Assembly: GCF_018336155.1 (NCBI RefSeq)
Contig: NZ_JAGYHF010000006.1
Location: 248,001-312,000, forward strand
Direction of reading: 5' to 3'
Length of the DNA stretch: 64,000 nucleotides
Origin: Pseudomonas rustica
GTDB lineage: Bacteria; Pseudomonadota; Gammaproteobacteria; Pseudomonadales; Pseudomonadaceae
How positions within the stretch are numbered: position 1 is the first letter of the stretch; every line of letters begins with the position of its first letter. This document shows, piece after piece, positions 16,906-26,184 of this stretch. The position numbers and the translations under genes are program-made. The notes under the pieces were generated by a model. The model saw only the letters and a list, made by a program, of their open reading frames with translations, did no database searches and was not told the DNA's origin.

Positions 16906-17751
16906 ATGTCCCAAGACCGTCGCTACAGCTTCGAGTTCTTCCCGACCAAGACCGATGCTGGGCATGAAAAACTGCTCGCCACTGCTCATCAGTTGGCCAC
17001 TTACAACCCTGATTTCTTTTCCTGCACCTATGGCGCTGGTGGTTCGACCCGTGATCGCACCCTCAACACCGTTCTGCAACTGGAAAGCGAAGTCAAAGTA
17101 CCGGCCGCACCGCACCTGTCGTGCGTCGGCGACAGCAAGGACGACCTGCGCGGCCTGCTGAACGAGTACAAGGCTGCCGGCATCAAGCGCATCGTTGCCC
17201 TGCGCGGTGACCTGCCGTCCGGCATGGGCATGACCAGCGGTGAGCTGCGTCACGCCAATGAACTGGTTGAATTCATTCGTGAAGAAACCGGCGATCATTT
17301 CCACATCGAAGTCGCCGCTTACCCGGAGATGCATCCGCAAGCGCGCAACTACGAAGACGATCTGGCCAACTTCGTGCGCAAAGCCAAGGCTGGCGCCGAC
17401 AGCGCGATCACCCAGTACTTCTTCAACGCCGACAGCTACTTCTACTTTGTCGACCGTTTGCAGGCACAGGGTGTGGATCTGCCGATCGTCCCGGGGATCA
17501 TGCCGATCACCAACTACAGCAAACTCGCACGCTTCTCCGATGCCTGCGGTGCGGAAATCCCGCGCTGGATCCGCAAGCAACTGGAAGCCTACGGCGATGA
17601 CACGCAAAGCATTCAGCGCTTTGGTGAGCAAGTCGTCAGCGAGATGTGCGAACGCCTGTTGCAGGGCGGCGCACCGGGGCTGCACTTCTATTCCATGAAC
17701 CAGGCTGAACCGAGTCTGGCGATCTGGAATAACCTGAAGTTGCCGCGCTAA
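16906..17751 (+). CDS. metF: methylenetetrahydrofolate reductase
   Basis: This FAD-dependent cytosolic enzyme reduces 5,10-methylene-THF to 5-methyl-THF, the methyl donor for methionine synthesis. It has 281 residues and a TIM-barrel fold: YSFEFFPTKT at the N-terminus, SCTYGAGGSTRDRT in the FAD/folate region, IVALRGDLPSG, and PGIMPITNYSKL. The start ATG 16906 has AAGGT at the right spacing; an ATG two codons earlier is possible. It sits 170 bases after ahcY on the same strand, in a methyl-cycle pair conserved in Pseudomonas. Confidence 0.97.
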   Translation: MSQDRRYSFEFFPTKTDAGHEKLLATAHQLATYNPDFFSCTYGAGGSTRDRTLNTVLQLESEVKVPAAPHLSCVGDSKDDLRGLLNEYKAAGIKRIVALRGDLPSGMGMTSGELRHANELVEFIREETGDHFHIEVAAYPEMHPQARNYEDDLANFVRKAKAGADSAITQYFFNADSYFYFVDRLQAQGVDLPIVPGIMPITNYSKLARFSDACGAEIPRWIRKQLEAYGDDTQSIQRFGEQVVSEMCERLLQGGAPGLHFYSMNQAEPSLAIWNNLKLPR

Positions 17752-17762
17752 GTTTCAAAGAA

Positions 17763-17848
17763 AGATCAAAAGATCGCAGCCTTCGGCAGCTCCTACACAG
17801 GGTGATTAATACCAATGTAGGAGCTGCCGTGGGCTGCGATCTTTTGCT
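17763..17848. repeat. REP pair
   Basis: Inverted copies of the gatcaaaagatcgcagcc...ggcagctcctac unit are separated by about 22 bases, right after the metF stop codon. The second copy has a tgg where most have aag. Confidence 0.9.
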
Positions 17849-17920
17849 TTTAAACGCCCGAAACAGAGCTTCTGCTGCCACCTTCTGGCTCTTTCGCGTT
17901 TCTCGTCGTAATCTCAAGCC

Positions 17921-18733
17921 ATGCCCTTGATCACACAGTTATTCGCCGTGCTGGTTTTTGCTTGCCTGAGCTTCGCTGCTCGAGGCGAGAAGTTGCGTAT
18001 TGTCACCGAGCCGTGGGCGCCTTACGTCTACGAAGAGAACGGCAAAAACCTCGGGCTCGACTACGAAACTACCGCCATTGTCTTCAAACGACTGGGCATC
18101 GAAGTCGAATGGCAGTTCCTGCCATGGAAGCGTTGCCTGTCGATGCTCGAAACCGGTCAGGCCGACGGTGCGCTGGATATCTTTCACAGCGATGAGCGCG
18201 ACGCCACCCTGCTCTACCCGAGCGAACCGTTGTCGGACGTCGAGTTCGTGATGTTCTACGCCAACGATCGACCGCACCCGTTCAGCACACTCGAAGAACT
18301 CAAAGGCCTGACAATCGGCACCTCGCCGGGCTATCTATATAGCCCCGACTTCAGCAATTCGACTCTGTTTACTCGCGAACCGGCACCGACCCACGAAGCC
18401 AATTTCGGCAAACTGGTGCGTGGTCGTATCGACTTGCTGATCACCGATCGCCGCGTCGGTCAGCACTTGCTCGATGAACTGGATATCCGCAATCAGATCA
18501 CTGAAAACCCGACCGTAATTAGCCGCCAGAGCCAGTTTTTGGCAGTTCGGCGCAATGCCGGCATGGATTTACTGGTGCAGCGTTTCGGTGCCGAGCTCAA
18601 GCGTTTCAAGCGCGAACCGGCCTACGCCGAGCTAAGCGCGCGCTATGGCGCGGCCCCGTCCGATGTCGCGCCGCTGGGCAATGCCTCGGCCAGCCGCAAA
18701 ACCGTTGAGCAGCAGGAAAGCAGCGCGCAGTGA
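17921..18733 (+). CDS. periplasmic solute-binding protein (SBP_bac_3 type)
   Basis: This 270-residue exported protein has a signal peptide (MPLITQLFAVLVFACLSFAARG) with cleavage near residues 20-23, followed by a type-3 extracellular solute-binding domain (LRIVTEPWAPYVYEENGK, GLDYETTAIVFKRLG, GLTIGTSPGYLYS). Such domains usually bind amino acids or related polar molecules. No permease or ATPase genes are adjacent, so it is an orphan binding protein, perhaps a sensor or a partner of a distant transporter. The C-terminal tail (SASRKTVEQQESSAQ) is low complexity. Confidence 0.85.
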   Translation: MPLITQLFAVLVFACLSFAARGEKLRIVTEPWAPYVYEENGKNLGLDYETTAIVFKRLGIEVEWQFLPWKRCLSMLETGQADGALDIFHSDERDATLLYPSEPLSDVEFVMFYANDRPHPFSTLEELKGLTIGTSPGYLYSPDFSNSTLFTREPAPTHEANFGKLVRGRIDLLITDRRVGQHLLDELDIRNQITENPTVISRQSQFLAVRRNAGMDLLVQRFGAELKRFKREPAYAELSARYGAAPSDVAPLGNASASRKTVEQQESSAQ

Positions 18734-18739
18734 TTGCTC

Positions 18740-18748
18740 TGTTATACT
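18740..18748 (+). promoter_or_regulatory. possible extended -10 promoter of rhlE
   Basis: TGTTATACT (TG-n-TATACT) lies immediately after the stop of the binding-protein gene. It would give rhlE a leader of about 200 bases. There is no good -35 match, as is usual for extended -10 promoters. Confidence 0.45.
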
Positions 18749-18955
18749 CCGGCGTTCCCGCCAGGCTCACGCCCGGACGCCCGGAACCGTAAAAGGCCTC
18801 TCGACCCGCTACAGCGCAGCTTCCCAGCCCGCGCGAGCACTCCAGACGTGCCTTCGGAACCGCAGCAGGACCGGACGGGATTGCGTCCTCTTAAACGTGA
18901 TTCGCGCCAGGCAAGACTCCCATTGGGCCAAGCCCTAACTAAAACAGGATTACTC

Positions 18956-20836
18956 ATGTCCTTTGCTTCCCTCGGTCTCTCCGAGGCTTTAGTCCGCGCC
19001 ATCGAAGATGCGGGCTATACCGAGCCTACTCCGGTGCAACAGCGGGCCATTCCCGCCGTGTTGCAAGGTCGCGACCTGATGGTGGCGGCTCAGACAGGTA
19101 CCGGTAAAACCGGCGGTTTCGCCCTTCCGATCCTGGAGCGGTTGTTCCCCAACGGTCACCCGGACAAATCCCAGCGTCATGGCCCGCGCCAACCACGCGT
19201 ACTGGTCCTGACCCCGACCCGCGAACTCGCGGCCCAGGTACACGAGAGCTTCAAGATCTACGCCCGTGACCTGAAATTCGTCAGCGCCTGCATCTTCGGC
19301 GGCGTCGGCATGAACCCACAGGTTCAGGCCATGTCCCGCGGTGTTGACGTGCTCGTTGCCTGCCCGGGTCGTTTGCTCGATCTGTGTGGCCAGGGCAGCG
19401 TTGACCTGTCCCACGTGGAAATCCTCGTCCTCGACGAAGCCGACCGCATGCTCGACATGGGCTTCGTGCACGACGTGAAGAAAGTCCTCGCGCGCCTGCC
19501 GTCCAAGCGTCAGAACCTGCTGTTCTCGGCGACGTTCTCCAAGGACATCACCGACCTCGCCGGCAAGCTGCTGCACAACCCGGAACGCATCGAAGTGACG
19601 CCGCCGAACACCACGGTCGAGCGCATCGAACAACGCGTCTTCCGTCTGCCGGCCAGCCACAAGCGTGCGCTGCTGGCGCACCTGATCACCGCCGGCGCGT
19701 GGGAACAGGTGCTGGTCTTCACTCGCACCAAGCACGGCGCCAACCGTCTGGCCGAATACCTGGACAAACACGGCCTGCCGGCTGTGGCGATCCACGGTAA
19801 CAAGAGCCAGAACGCGCGCACCAAAGCGCTGGCCGACTTCAAGGCCAACCAGGTACGCATTCTGGTTGCGACCGACATCGCTGCTCGCGGTCTGGACATC
19901 GATCAGTTGCCACACGTGGTCAACTTCGAACTGCCGAACGTCGATGAAGATTACGTACACCGTATCGGCCGTACCGGCCGTGCCGGTCGTTCGGGCGAGG
20001 CGATTTCGCTGGTCGCACCGGACGAAGAAAAACTGCTGAAAAGCATCGAACGCATGACCAAGCAGAAAATCGCCGACGGCGACCTGATGGGCTTCGATTC
20101 GAGCACCATTGAAGCCGAGAAGCCGGAAGTGCGTGAGCGTCCGGACGTGCGTAACCCGCGCAATCCACGTGGCCCACGCGGCGACGGGCCGAATGGCGGC
20201 GGCGGTGGCGGCGGTCGTAAAGACAAAGGCAAAGACAAGGGCAAAGAGAAGCCGGCCGGTGAACGTGGCGAGCGCCCTGCCCGTCAGCAGAAACCGCGCG
20301 AAGGCACCCCGGCCCGTGAACAGCGTCCAAGCCAGCCGCCACGTGCGGCAGCTGATCGTGCGCCGGACGAGTTCCTCGATGACGATGTGGATAACTTCGG
20401 TAACCGCGTTGACTACGTGCCCAAGCCGGCTCCGGCTGGCGGTCGCGGCCGTCGTCCAGGCGCACCGGCTCAAGGTGCTGGCGCAGGTTCGGGCGCACCG
20501 CGTGGCGGTCAGCCACAAGGTCGCCAGAACGGCCCGCGCAACAGCAACGGTTCGAGCACTGGCACCCCACCGGCCAAACGCAGCGGCCCGCGCAACGGCG
20601 CACCGCGTGATGGTCAGCCGGCGCGTCGCGATGATGCTTCGTCCTCGCGCAACCGCCGTCCGGCCCGTGACGATCAGCCACGCAGCGAGCCAGCCGTGCA
20701 AAACCCGCGCAGCACTGGCCCGAAGATCATGCACAAGGAATCGAAAGCCGACCGCTTCCCGACGCCTGAGCAGCTCGATCAACTGCCAAGCCGCCCACGT
20801 GGCGAAAAACCAGCCTTGCTGACCCGCAATCGCTGA
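18956..20836 (+). CDS. rhlE: DEAD-box ATP-dependent RNA helicase RhlE
   Basis: This 626-residue cytosolic RNA helicase acts in ribosome assembly and RNA turnover. The motifs are in order: Q motif [14 protein letters not shown], motif [30 protein letters not shown] and [10 protein letters not shown]. From about residue 385 a long basic, Gly/Pro/Arg-rich tail follows ([28 protein letters not shown]), ending in a conserved-looking [20 protein letters not shown]. Such tails bind RNA nonspecifically. ATG 18956 ([12 protein letters not shown]) is the family start; the in-frame open stretch upstream to 18734 is leader. A strong terminator follows. Confidence 0.95.
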   Translation: MSFASLGLSEALVRAIEDAGYTEPTPVQQRAIPAVLQGRDLMVAAQTGTGKTGGFALPILERLFPNGHPDKSQRHGPRQPRVLVLTPTRELAAQVHESFKIYARDLKFVSACIFGGVGMNPQVQAMSRGVDVLVACPGRLLDLCGQGSVDLSHVEILVLDEADRMLDMGFVHDVKKVLARLPSKRQNLLFSATFSKDITDLAGKLLHNPERIEVTPPNTTVERIEQRVFRLPASHKRALLAHLITAGAWEQVLVFTRTKHGANRLAEYLDKHGLPAVAIHGNKSQNARTKALADFKANQVRILVATDIAARGLDIDQLPHVVNFELPNVDEDYVHRIGRTGRAGRSGEAISLVAPDEEKLLKSIERMTKQKIADGDLMGFDSSTIEAEKPEVRERPDVRNPRNPRGPRGDGPNGGGGGGGRKDKGKDKGKEKPAGERGERPARQQKPREGTPAREQRPSQPPRAAADRAPDEFLDDDVDNFGNRVDYVPKPAPAGGRGRRPGAPAQGAGAGSGAPRGGQPQGRQNGPRNSNGSSTGTPPAKRSGPRNGAPRDGQPARRDDASSSRNRRPARDDQPRSEPAVQNPRSTGPKIMHKESKADRFPTPEQLDQLPSRPRGEKPALLTRNR

Positions 20837-20851
20837 GTTAACGCTGCACTG

Positions 20852-20888
20852 AAAAATGCCCCGCCTCGCAAGAGCCGGGGCATTTTTT
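20852..20888 (+). terminator. Rho-independent terminator of rhlE
   Basis: aaaaatgccccg...cggggcatttttt: the G+C-rich stem (atgccccg / cggggcat) has A residues on one side and T6 on the other, so it may work in both directions. It begins 15 bases after the rhlE stop. Confidence 0.88.
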
Positions 20889-20912
20889 ATGGACGACCCA
20901 AACCCGCTTTCT

Positions 20913-21007
20913 GTAGGAGCTGCCGAAGGCTCGGGCCGCGATCGGACGATCTTTTGATCTTCGAAAAACCAACATCAAAAGATCGCAGCCTTCGGCAGCT
21001 CCTACAG
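20913..21007. repeat. REP pair with an internal insertion
   Basis: Same family as the unit at 14500. The left copy is interrupted by about 13 extra bases (cgggccgcgatcgga), so the two arms are not fully symmetrical. Confidence 0.85.
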
Positions 21008-21033
21008 GGGGAATTGTGTTGTGACGGGCAATA

Positions 21034-21071
21034 AAAAACGCCCCCGGCCTTTCAACCGGGGGCGTTTTTGT
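21034..21071 (-). terminator. terminator of the YceI gene (bidirectional form)
   Basis: aaaaaacgcccccggcctttcaaccgggggcgttttt: a 10-bp stem with A6 and T5 flanks. It lies 16 bases beyond the stop of the minus-strand YceI gene. Confidence 0.88.
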
Positions 21072-21086
21072 GTGGCAGGGGGAAAG

Positions 21087-21662
21087 TTACTTAACTTTCA
21101 CGCCTTCCAGCGAGATGTCCAGATCCGCAGTTTGCGAGGTAGGACCTGGGCCCTTGATCCCGAAATCGTTCAGGTTCAGGGTGGTGGTGGCGTTGAAGCC
21201 AGCACGCTCGCCGCCCCATGGATCCTTGCCTTCGCCATTGAACGTGGCCTTGAAGGTCACAGGCTTGGTCACGCCGTGCAGGGTCAGGTCGCCGGTCACG
21301 TCAGCGGTCTTTTCACCGGTCGATTTAACGGCGGTGGAGACGAACTTGGCATCAGCAAACTTGCCAACATCGAGGAAGTCTTTGCTGGCGATGTGCTTGT
21401 CACGCTCAGCGTGGTTCGACCACAGGCTGGCGGTTTTCACATCAACAGCGATCTTGCTGGCTTCAGGCTTGGCCGAATCCCACGAGAAGGTACCGTCGAA
21501 ATCTTTGAAAGTACCGTGAATGAAGCTGTAACCCAGGTGGCTGATTTTCCAGTCAACGAAGGCGTGCTGGCCTTCCTTGTCGATTTTGTAGTCCGCTGCC
21601 ATGGCCTGAGCCGAGAGCAGTGCAGAACCGATTGCCAGAGCGGCCAGAGTCTTTTTCAACAT
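21087..21662 (-). CDS. YceI family periplasmic lipid-binding protein
   Basis: This 191-residue exported protein has a signal peptide [22 protein letters not shown], then a YceI-type lipocalin-like barrel that binds isoprenoid or other amphiphilic lipids ([65 protein letters not shown]). The position matches PA0423 (PasP) of P. aeruginosa. It is followed upstream on the same strand by a cytochrome b561, a pairing common in proteobacteria that suggests a quinone- or redox-linked role. Confidence 0.92.
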   Translation of the reverse strand: MLKKTLAALAIGSALLSAQAMAADYKIDKEGQHAFVDWKISHLGYSFIHGTFKDFDGTFSWDSAKPEASKIAVDVKTASLWSNHAERDKHIASKDFLDVGKFADAKFVSTAVKSTGEKTADVTGDLTLHGVTKPVTFKATFNGEGKDPWGGERAGFNATTTLNLNDFGIKGPGPTSQTADLDISLEGVKVK

Positions 21663-21693
21663 GCTTTCTTTTCCTTTGAGTCGAGGTTGAATT

Positions 21694-22245
21694 TCAGGCT
21701 TTGCGACCGAGCATTCGCGTCAGGGTCACATCACGATCGATAAAGTGGTGCTTCAAAGCTGCCAACGCATGGAGACCGGAAAAAATTACCAGTATCCACG
21801 CCAGCCACAGGTGAATCACCCCAGCGGTATCTGCCTGATCCGGTAGCCCGGAAAGCAGTGCAGGAACTTCAAACAGGCCAAACACCGGGATCCCGACACC
21901 GTCTGCGGTGGAAATCAGGTAACCGGCAATCATCACAGCGAACAGCGCGAGATACAGAAACCCGTGGCCGAATTTGGCGCCGAGACGGGTCATGCGGCTG
22001 TAGCTTTGCAGCGTCGGCGGCGGTGGGCTGATAAAGCGCCACAGCACCCGTAACACCATCACGGCCAGCAATACCAGGCCGATGCTCTTGTGCAGATCCG
22101 GCGCCTCTTTGCGCCAGCTGCTGTAGTAATCCAGCCCGACCATCCACAGACCCAGCGCAAACAATCCGAAGACCACCAGCGCCACGCCCCAGTGCATGAA
22201 GATGCTGACCCAACCGTAGCGCGAAGAAGAGTTACGTAGCTGCAT
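21694..22245 (-). CDS. cytochrome b561 family membrane protein
   Basis: This 183-residue inner-membrane cytochrome has four hydrophobic helices and candidate haem ligands His in [22 protein letters not shown], and VIHLWLAWI / [12 protein letters not shown]. CybB-type proteins transfer electrons from quinol. ATG 22245 ([12 protein letters not shown]) gives the usual family start; the longer frame adds ten unlikely residues. It lies 31 bases upstream of yceI on the same strand and probably forms an operon with it. Confidence 0.9.
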   Translation of the reverse strand: MQLRNSSSRYGWVSIFMHWGVALVVFGLFALGLWMVGLDYYSSWRKEAPDLHKSIGLVLLAVMVLRVLWRFISPPPPTLQSYSRMTRLGAKFGHGFLYLALFAVMIAGYLISTADGVGIPVFGLFEVPALLSGLPDQADTAGVIHLWLAWILVIFSGLHALAALKHHFIDRDVTLTRMLGRKA

Positions 22246-22437
22246 TGCCCAAATCCTGTGAGAACTGCGAACCAAGACTAGCGAGTTATCTATCGAATTA
22301 AAGCGGAAAATTTCGCTTTGAAATATCGAGAAATACGATCAAGAGTCTGTAAGTGGCGTGTTAAGGAAAGATTAACGGGGAAAGTGTGGCGGGATGTTGT
22401 TGCCGCGCAATGGATTTGCGTTGTCTGAGCGGGCCCC

Positions 22438-22522
22438 TTCGCGAGCAGGCTCACTCCTACAGTTGGCCGTATTCCAACTGAAGAAATGCGATCCCCTGTA
22501 GGAGTGAGCCTGCTCGCGAAAG
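22438..22522. repeat. REP pair (cgcgagcaggctcactcctac family)
   Basis: Inverted copies of ttcgcgagcaggctcactcctac flank about 38 bases. This is a second REP family, also at 30237. It occupies the middle of the 337-base gap between the cytochrome and flavoprotein genes; the rest of the gap holds only the terminator at 22536 and the cytochrome's upstream region. Confidence 0.9.
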
Positions 22523-22535
22523 CGGTCTTTCAGGC

Positions 22536-22567
22536 AAAAAAAAGCGCGGCATAAACGCCGCGCTTTT
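22536..22567 (-). terminator. terminator of the flavin oxidase gene
   Basis: aaaaaaaagcgcggcataaacgccgcgctttt: stem aaaagcgcggc / gccgcgctttt with a short loop, A8 on the plus strand giving a U run on the minus-strand transcript, 16 bases after the gene's stop. Confidence 0.85.
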
Positions 22568-22582
22568 CATTCACCGCAAGGC

Positions 22583-24346
22583 TTACTGCGCCTTGGTCTC
22601 GGTCGTTGCAGCAGGCTTGGCCGCTGGCTTCTTCGCCGGTTCAGCCTTCTTCGCTGCCGGTTTCGCCGCAGGCTTTTTCGCTTCGGTTTTAGCCGTTGGT
22701 TTCTTCGCCGCAGGCTTGGCCGTCGCTTTCTTCGCTGGCTCAGCCTTCACCGGGGTCGCTGGCTTCGGTGCTTCCACCGGAGCTGGCGCAACTGCCGGAG
22801 TCGGCGCAGGTGCTGGTGCGACCGGAGCAGGAGCCGGCTCTGGCGCCTTCACTGGCTCAGGCTTCTTCTCGTCATCCGAACCGCCAAACAGGTTGCTGAA
22901 GAAGTTGCCCTTCTTCGCCGCCACGGCACCCGCCGCCGCTGCTGCAGCCGGCACCACTTTCACCGGTTCAAAGGATTTGCCTGCCGCCAGATCTTCAACC
23001 TGACTGGCCGCACGCTGACCGGTGCGCAGTGCGCCTTCCAGCGTGCCCGGGTACAAGGTGTCGGTGTGTTCGCCAGCGAACGCTACGCGTTGCAGCGGAC
23101 GTTCCCACAGGCGCCAGAACTTGCTGATCTGGCCCGGGCCGTAAGCCAGGTAAGCGCCGCCCATCGACGGGTCGGTGCTGTAGCGACGGATTTCATAACC
23201 GGTGAACGAGCCACGGGCCTGTGGATAAAACGCGTGCAAACGGATCAGCACCTGATCGACCATCTGCTTGTCGCCGAACGCCTGCATCACGCGGGCATTG
23301 TCGCCGGACAGGTTGATCACCACGTTGGCGCCGCCCTTCAGCGCAGGCTCGATCCAGAGCATGCCGAGACCGGTGTTGCTGTAGATCTCGCCGGACATGC
23401 GCGCCTTGGGTTCCCACACTGGAGTCTTGAACTTCAGCATGATCTGGTCGCGCCAGCCGTAGTTGGTGCCTTTGATCGCGGCCAGGTGCTGAGCATCCAG
23501 CGCCGGTGTCAGGGCAATCTTGTTCAGCGCACGCAGCGGCACGGCCAACACGACGTAGTCCGCCTGGTAGCCAACGCTGCCGACTTTGACGGTCACGCCG
23601 TCCTTGTCCTGAACGATCGCCGATACCGGCGAGTTGGTCTTGATGGTTTTGATCTGTTTGACGAACGCCTGCGCCAGCACCTGGCTGCCGCCGACCAGAC
23701 GCGAAGCACGCAGGTCACGGTCGGAAACGCCGCGATAAACGCGGTTCTGCTGCGCGAAGTACAGCAGCGACAGACGCGAAGGTTCGTCGTAGTGAGTGCG
23801 GATGTCCTGGTTGATCAACTGACGCGCAGTGGTCGGCAGGTTCTGCCGGTCGAGCCAGCTCGCCACGGTGATCTGATCCAGCGCGTGCAGGGTGTTGGTC
23901 GCGGCCGGGTTCTGCGGATCATCGATCGAACGCGCCAGGTCATCGACGGTTTTCTCGTAACGCTTGATCGCTTCGGCGGTGGCCGGTTGCTTGGTTGCCA
24001 GATCAGCGGCGGAGAAATACTCGCCGTCGATCAGATAACTCGGCGTACGCACGAATTCCGGCGCCGGCGTGGTGCCCAGCTTGAACGTCGACACGTACTT
24101 GTTCAGCACCGGCTGCGTCTTGTCGTTGCCGATCCACTCGCTGGTGGCCATGCCCGAGCGCCCGCCCATGCTCGGTTTGGCTTCCAGCAGCGTGACCTGC
24201 CAGCCCTTGTTTTGCAGTTCGTAAGCGGCGGTCAGGCCCGACAGGCCGCCGCCGATCACGATTGCAGTTTTATCCTTGGCCAGCGCCGTAACGCTGAACA
24301 GCCCCAACATCACCAGCGCACAGGCGCGCAGCCAACCGACAGACAT
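22583..24346 (-). CDS. exported flavin amine oxidase with Lys/Ala/Pro-rich C-terminal tail
   Basis: This 587-residue FAD enzyme of the flavin-containing amine oxidase family has a signal peptide (MSVGWLRACALVMLGLFSVTALA), a dinucleotide-binding motif IVIGGGLSGLTAAYELQ with EAKPSMGGRSG, and a C-terminal FAD contact FAGEHTDTLYPGTLEGALR (about residues 430-450). The catalytic part ends near residue 465. A low-complexity tail follows: an Ala run, a Pro/Ala stretch (PEPAPAPVAPAPAPTP), then repeats of AKKPAAKPAAKK reminiscent of histone-H1-like AlgP tails. The same position in PAO1 holds PA0421. Substrate unknown; the tail may bind polyanions at the cell surface. Confidence 0.88.
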   Translation of the reverse strand: MSVGWLRACALVMLGLFSVTALAKDKTAIVIGGGLSGLTAAYELQNKGWQVTLLEAKPSMGGRSGMATSEWIGNDKTQPVLNKYVSTFKLGTTPAPEFVRTPSYLIDGEYFSAADLATKQPATAEAIKRYEKTVDDLARSIDDPQNPAATNTLHALDQITVASWLDRQNLPTTARQLINQDIRTHYDEPSRLSLLYFAQQNRVYRGVSDRDLRASRLVGGSQVLAQAFVKQIKTIKTNSPVSAIVQDKDGVTVKVGSVGYQADYVVLAVPLRALNKIALTPALDAQHLAAIKGTNYGWRDQIMLKFKTPVWEPKARMSGEIYSNTGLGMLWIEPALKGGANVVINLSGDNARVMQAFGDKQMVDQVLIRLHAFYPQARGSFTGYEIRRYSTDPSMGGAYLAYGPGQISKFWRLWERPLQRVAFAGEHTDTLYPGTLEGALRTGQRAASQVEDLAAGKSFEPVKVVPAAAAAAGAVAAKKGNFFSNLFGGSDDEKKPEPVKAPEPAPAPVAPAPAPTPAVAPAPVEAPKPATPVKAEPAKKATAKPAAKKPTAKTEAKKPAAKPAAKKAEPAKKPAAKPAATTETKAQ

Positions 24347-24568
24347 TCAGCGAACTCCGGAAATACCACAGAAAAAAGCAGTTGTGCGGATCAGACGACC
24401 CAAAGAACCGCGAAGAATACGTTAGCCATCAAAACGCCGCCAGCGACGTCTATCGGCTCATACAAAGTAGCTCAATCGACACAATGGGTTGTTCCCGCGC
24501 GACGCATTGCATAGGCTTGCGCGATTGTTTGCCCGTGCCTGACGCGAGCCGCCTCGAGGAGACTGTAA

Positions 24569-25975
24569 ATGGGCCTGAATAACCAGTGGATGCAACGCGA
24601 CCTCGCGGTGTTGTGGCATCCCTGCACCCAGATGAAAGACCACGAACAGCTGCCGCTGATCCCGATCAAGCGCGGTGAAGGCGTCTGGCTCGAAGACTTC
24701 GAAGGCAAGCGTTACCTCGATGCGGTCAGCTCGTGGTGGGTCAACGTATTCGGCCACGCCAACCCGCGGATCAACCAGCGCATCAAGGATCAGGTCGATC
24801 AGCTGGAGCACGTGATTCTGGCCGGCTTCAGCCATCAACCGGTGATCGAGCTGTCCGAGCGACTGGTGAAGATGACGCCGGAAGGCCTGAACCGGGTGTT
24901 CTACGCCGATAACGGTTCGTCCTGCATCGAAGTCGCGCTGAAAATGAGCTTTCACTACTGGCTCAATCGCGGCCAACCGAACAAAAAGCGCTTCGTCACC
25001 CTGACCAATAGCTACCACGGCGAAACCATGGCAGCGATGGCGGTCGGCGACGTGCCGCTGTTCACCGAAACCTACAAAGCGCTGCTGATGGACACCATCA
25101 AAGTGCCGAGCCCGGATTGCTACGGCCGCCCCGAAGGCATGAGCTGGGAAGAACACTCGCGCAACATGTTTGCGGCCATGGAACAGACCCTGGCAGAGAA
25201 TCATGACAGCGTCGCGGCAGTGATCGTCGAGCCGTTGATTCAGGGCGCTGGCGGCATGCGCATGTATCACCCGGTGTATCTCAAGTTGCTGCGTGAATCA
25301 TGCGATCGCTACGGCGTGCATTTGATTCTCGACGAAATCGCCGTTGGTTTCGGTCGCACCGGGACGATGTTTGCCTGCGAGCAGGCCGGCATTCGCCCGG
25401 ACTTCCTCTGCCTGTCGAAAGCCCTGACCGGAGGCTATCTGCCGCTGGCGGCGTGCCTGACCACCGATGAGGTCTACAGCGCGTTTTACGACGACTATCC
25501 AACCTTGCGCGCCTTCCTCCATTCGCACAGCTACACCGGCAACCCGCTGGCGTGCGCGGCGGCACTGGCGACGCTGGATATCTTCGAGCACGACAACGTC
25601 ATCGAGAACAACAAGGCCCTGGCCCAGCGTATGGCCTCGGCCACGGCGCATCTGGTCGATCACCCGAACGTCTCCGAAGTGCGCCAGACCGGCATGGTGC
25701 TGGCCATCGAGATGGTCAAGGATAAAGCCACCAAAGAGGCCTACCCTTGGCAGGAGCGTCGCGGTTTGAAGGTGTTCCAGCATGCGCTGGAACGCGGCGC
25801 GTTGCTGCGTCCGCTGGGCAGCGTGGTGTATTTCCTGCCGCCGTACGTGATCACCCCGGAGCAGATCGACTTCCTCGCCGAAGTCGCCAGCGAAGGCATC
25901 GACATTGCTACGCGTGACAGCGTCAGCGTCGCCGTGCCAAAAGACTTCCACCCCGGCTTCCGCGATCCGGGTTGA
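24569..25975 (+). CDS. bioA: adenosylmethionine-8-amino-7-oxononanoate aminotransferase
   Basis: This cytosolic PLP enzyme of biotin synthesis transfers the amino group of SAM to KAPA to form DAPA. It has 468 residues. SSWWVNVFGHANP, FYADNGSSCIEVALKM, TLTNSYHGETMAAMAVG and LILDEIAVGFGRTG are BioA signatures; the PLP Lys is in LSKALTGGYLPLA (about residue 283). The start is set by GAGGAG before ATG 24569. It is divergent from the flavin oxidase and followed by rsmE, as in P. aeruginosa; no other bio genes are nearby. Confidence 0.96.
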   Translation: MGLNNQWMQRDLAVLWHPCTQMKDHEQLPLIPIKRGEGVWLEDFEGKRYLDAVSSWWVNVFGHANPRINQRIKDQVDQLEHVILAGFSHQPVIELSERLVKMTPEGLNRVFYADNGSSCIEVALKMSFHYWLNRGQPNKKRFVTLTNSYHGETMAAMAVGDVPLFTETYKALLMDTIKVPSPDCYGRPEGMSWEEHSRNMFAAMEQTLAENHDSVAAVIVEPLIQGAGGMRMYHPVYLKLLRESCDRYGVHLILDEIAVGFGRTGTMFACEQAGIRPDFLCLSKALTGGYLPLAACLTTDEVYSAFYDDYPTLRAFLHSHSYTGNPLACAAALATLDIFEHDNVIENNKALAQRMASATAHLVDHPNVSEVRQTGMVLAIEMVKDKATKEAYPWQERRGLKVFQHALERGALLRPLGSVVYFLPPYVITPEQIDFLAEVASEGIDIATRDSVSVAVPKDFHPGFRDPG

Positions 25976-26003
25976 TTGCCATCTAAAGGTTTGAAAAGAA
26001 CCC

Positions 26004-26136
26004 TGTGGCGAGGGGATTTATCCCCGTTCGGCTGCGCAGCAGTCGTGAAATCAGCACACCCGGTACTCCTGACTCACCGCGTGAGCAGATTTTGGGGCGG
26101 CTTCGCCACCCAACGGGGATAAATCCCCTCGCCACA
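26004..26136. repeat. inverted repeat pair (tgtggcgaggggatttatcccc family)
   Basis: tgtggcgaggggatttatccccgttcggctgcg and its inverted copy enclose about 70 bases that include shorter internal hairpins. A third repeat family, also present at 55891. Confidence 0.9.
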
Positions 26137-26184
26137 AAAGCTCTTCACCACAGTGACTACGCGCCAATTTTTTAGAGACCCGAA

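Noticed and set aside
18989-20782. 597-codon open frame opposite rhlE
   Set aside because: Antisense shadow of the helicase; low-complexity Arg/Ala/Thr composition and no ribosome site.
23066-24514. 482-codon open frame opposite the flavin oxidase
   Set aside because: His/Arg/Gln-rich antisense translation typical of shadows; the flavin oxidase has a signal peptide and FAD motifs.
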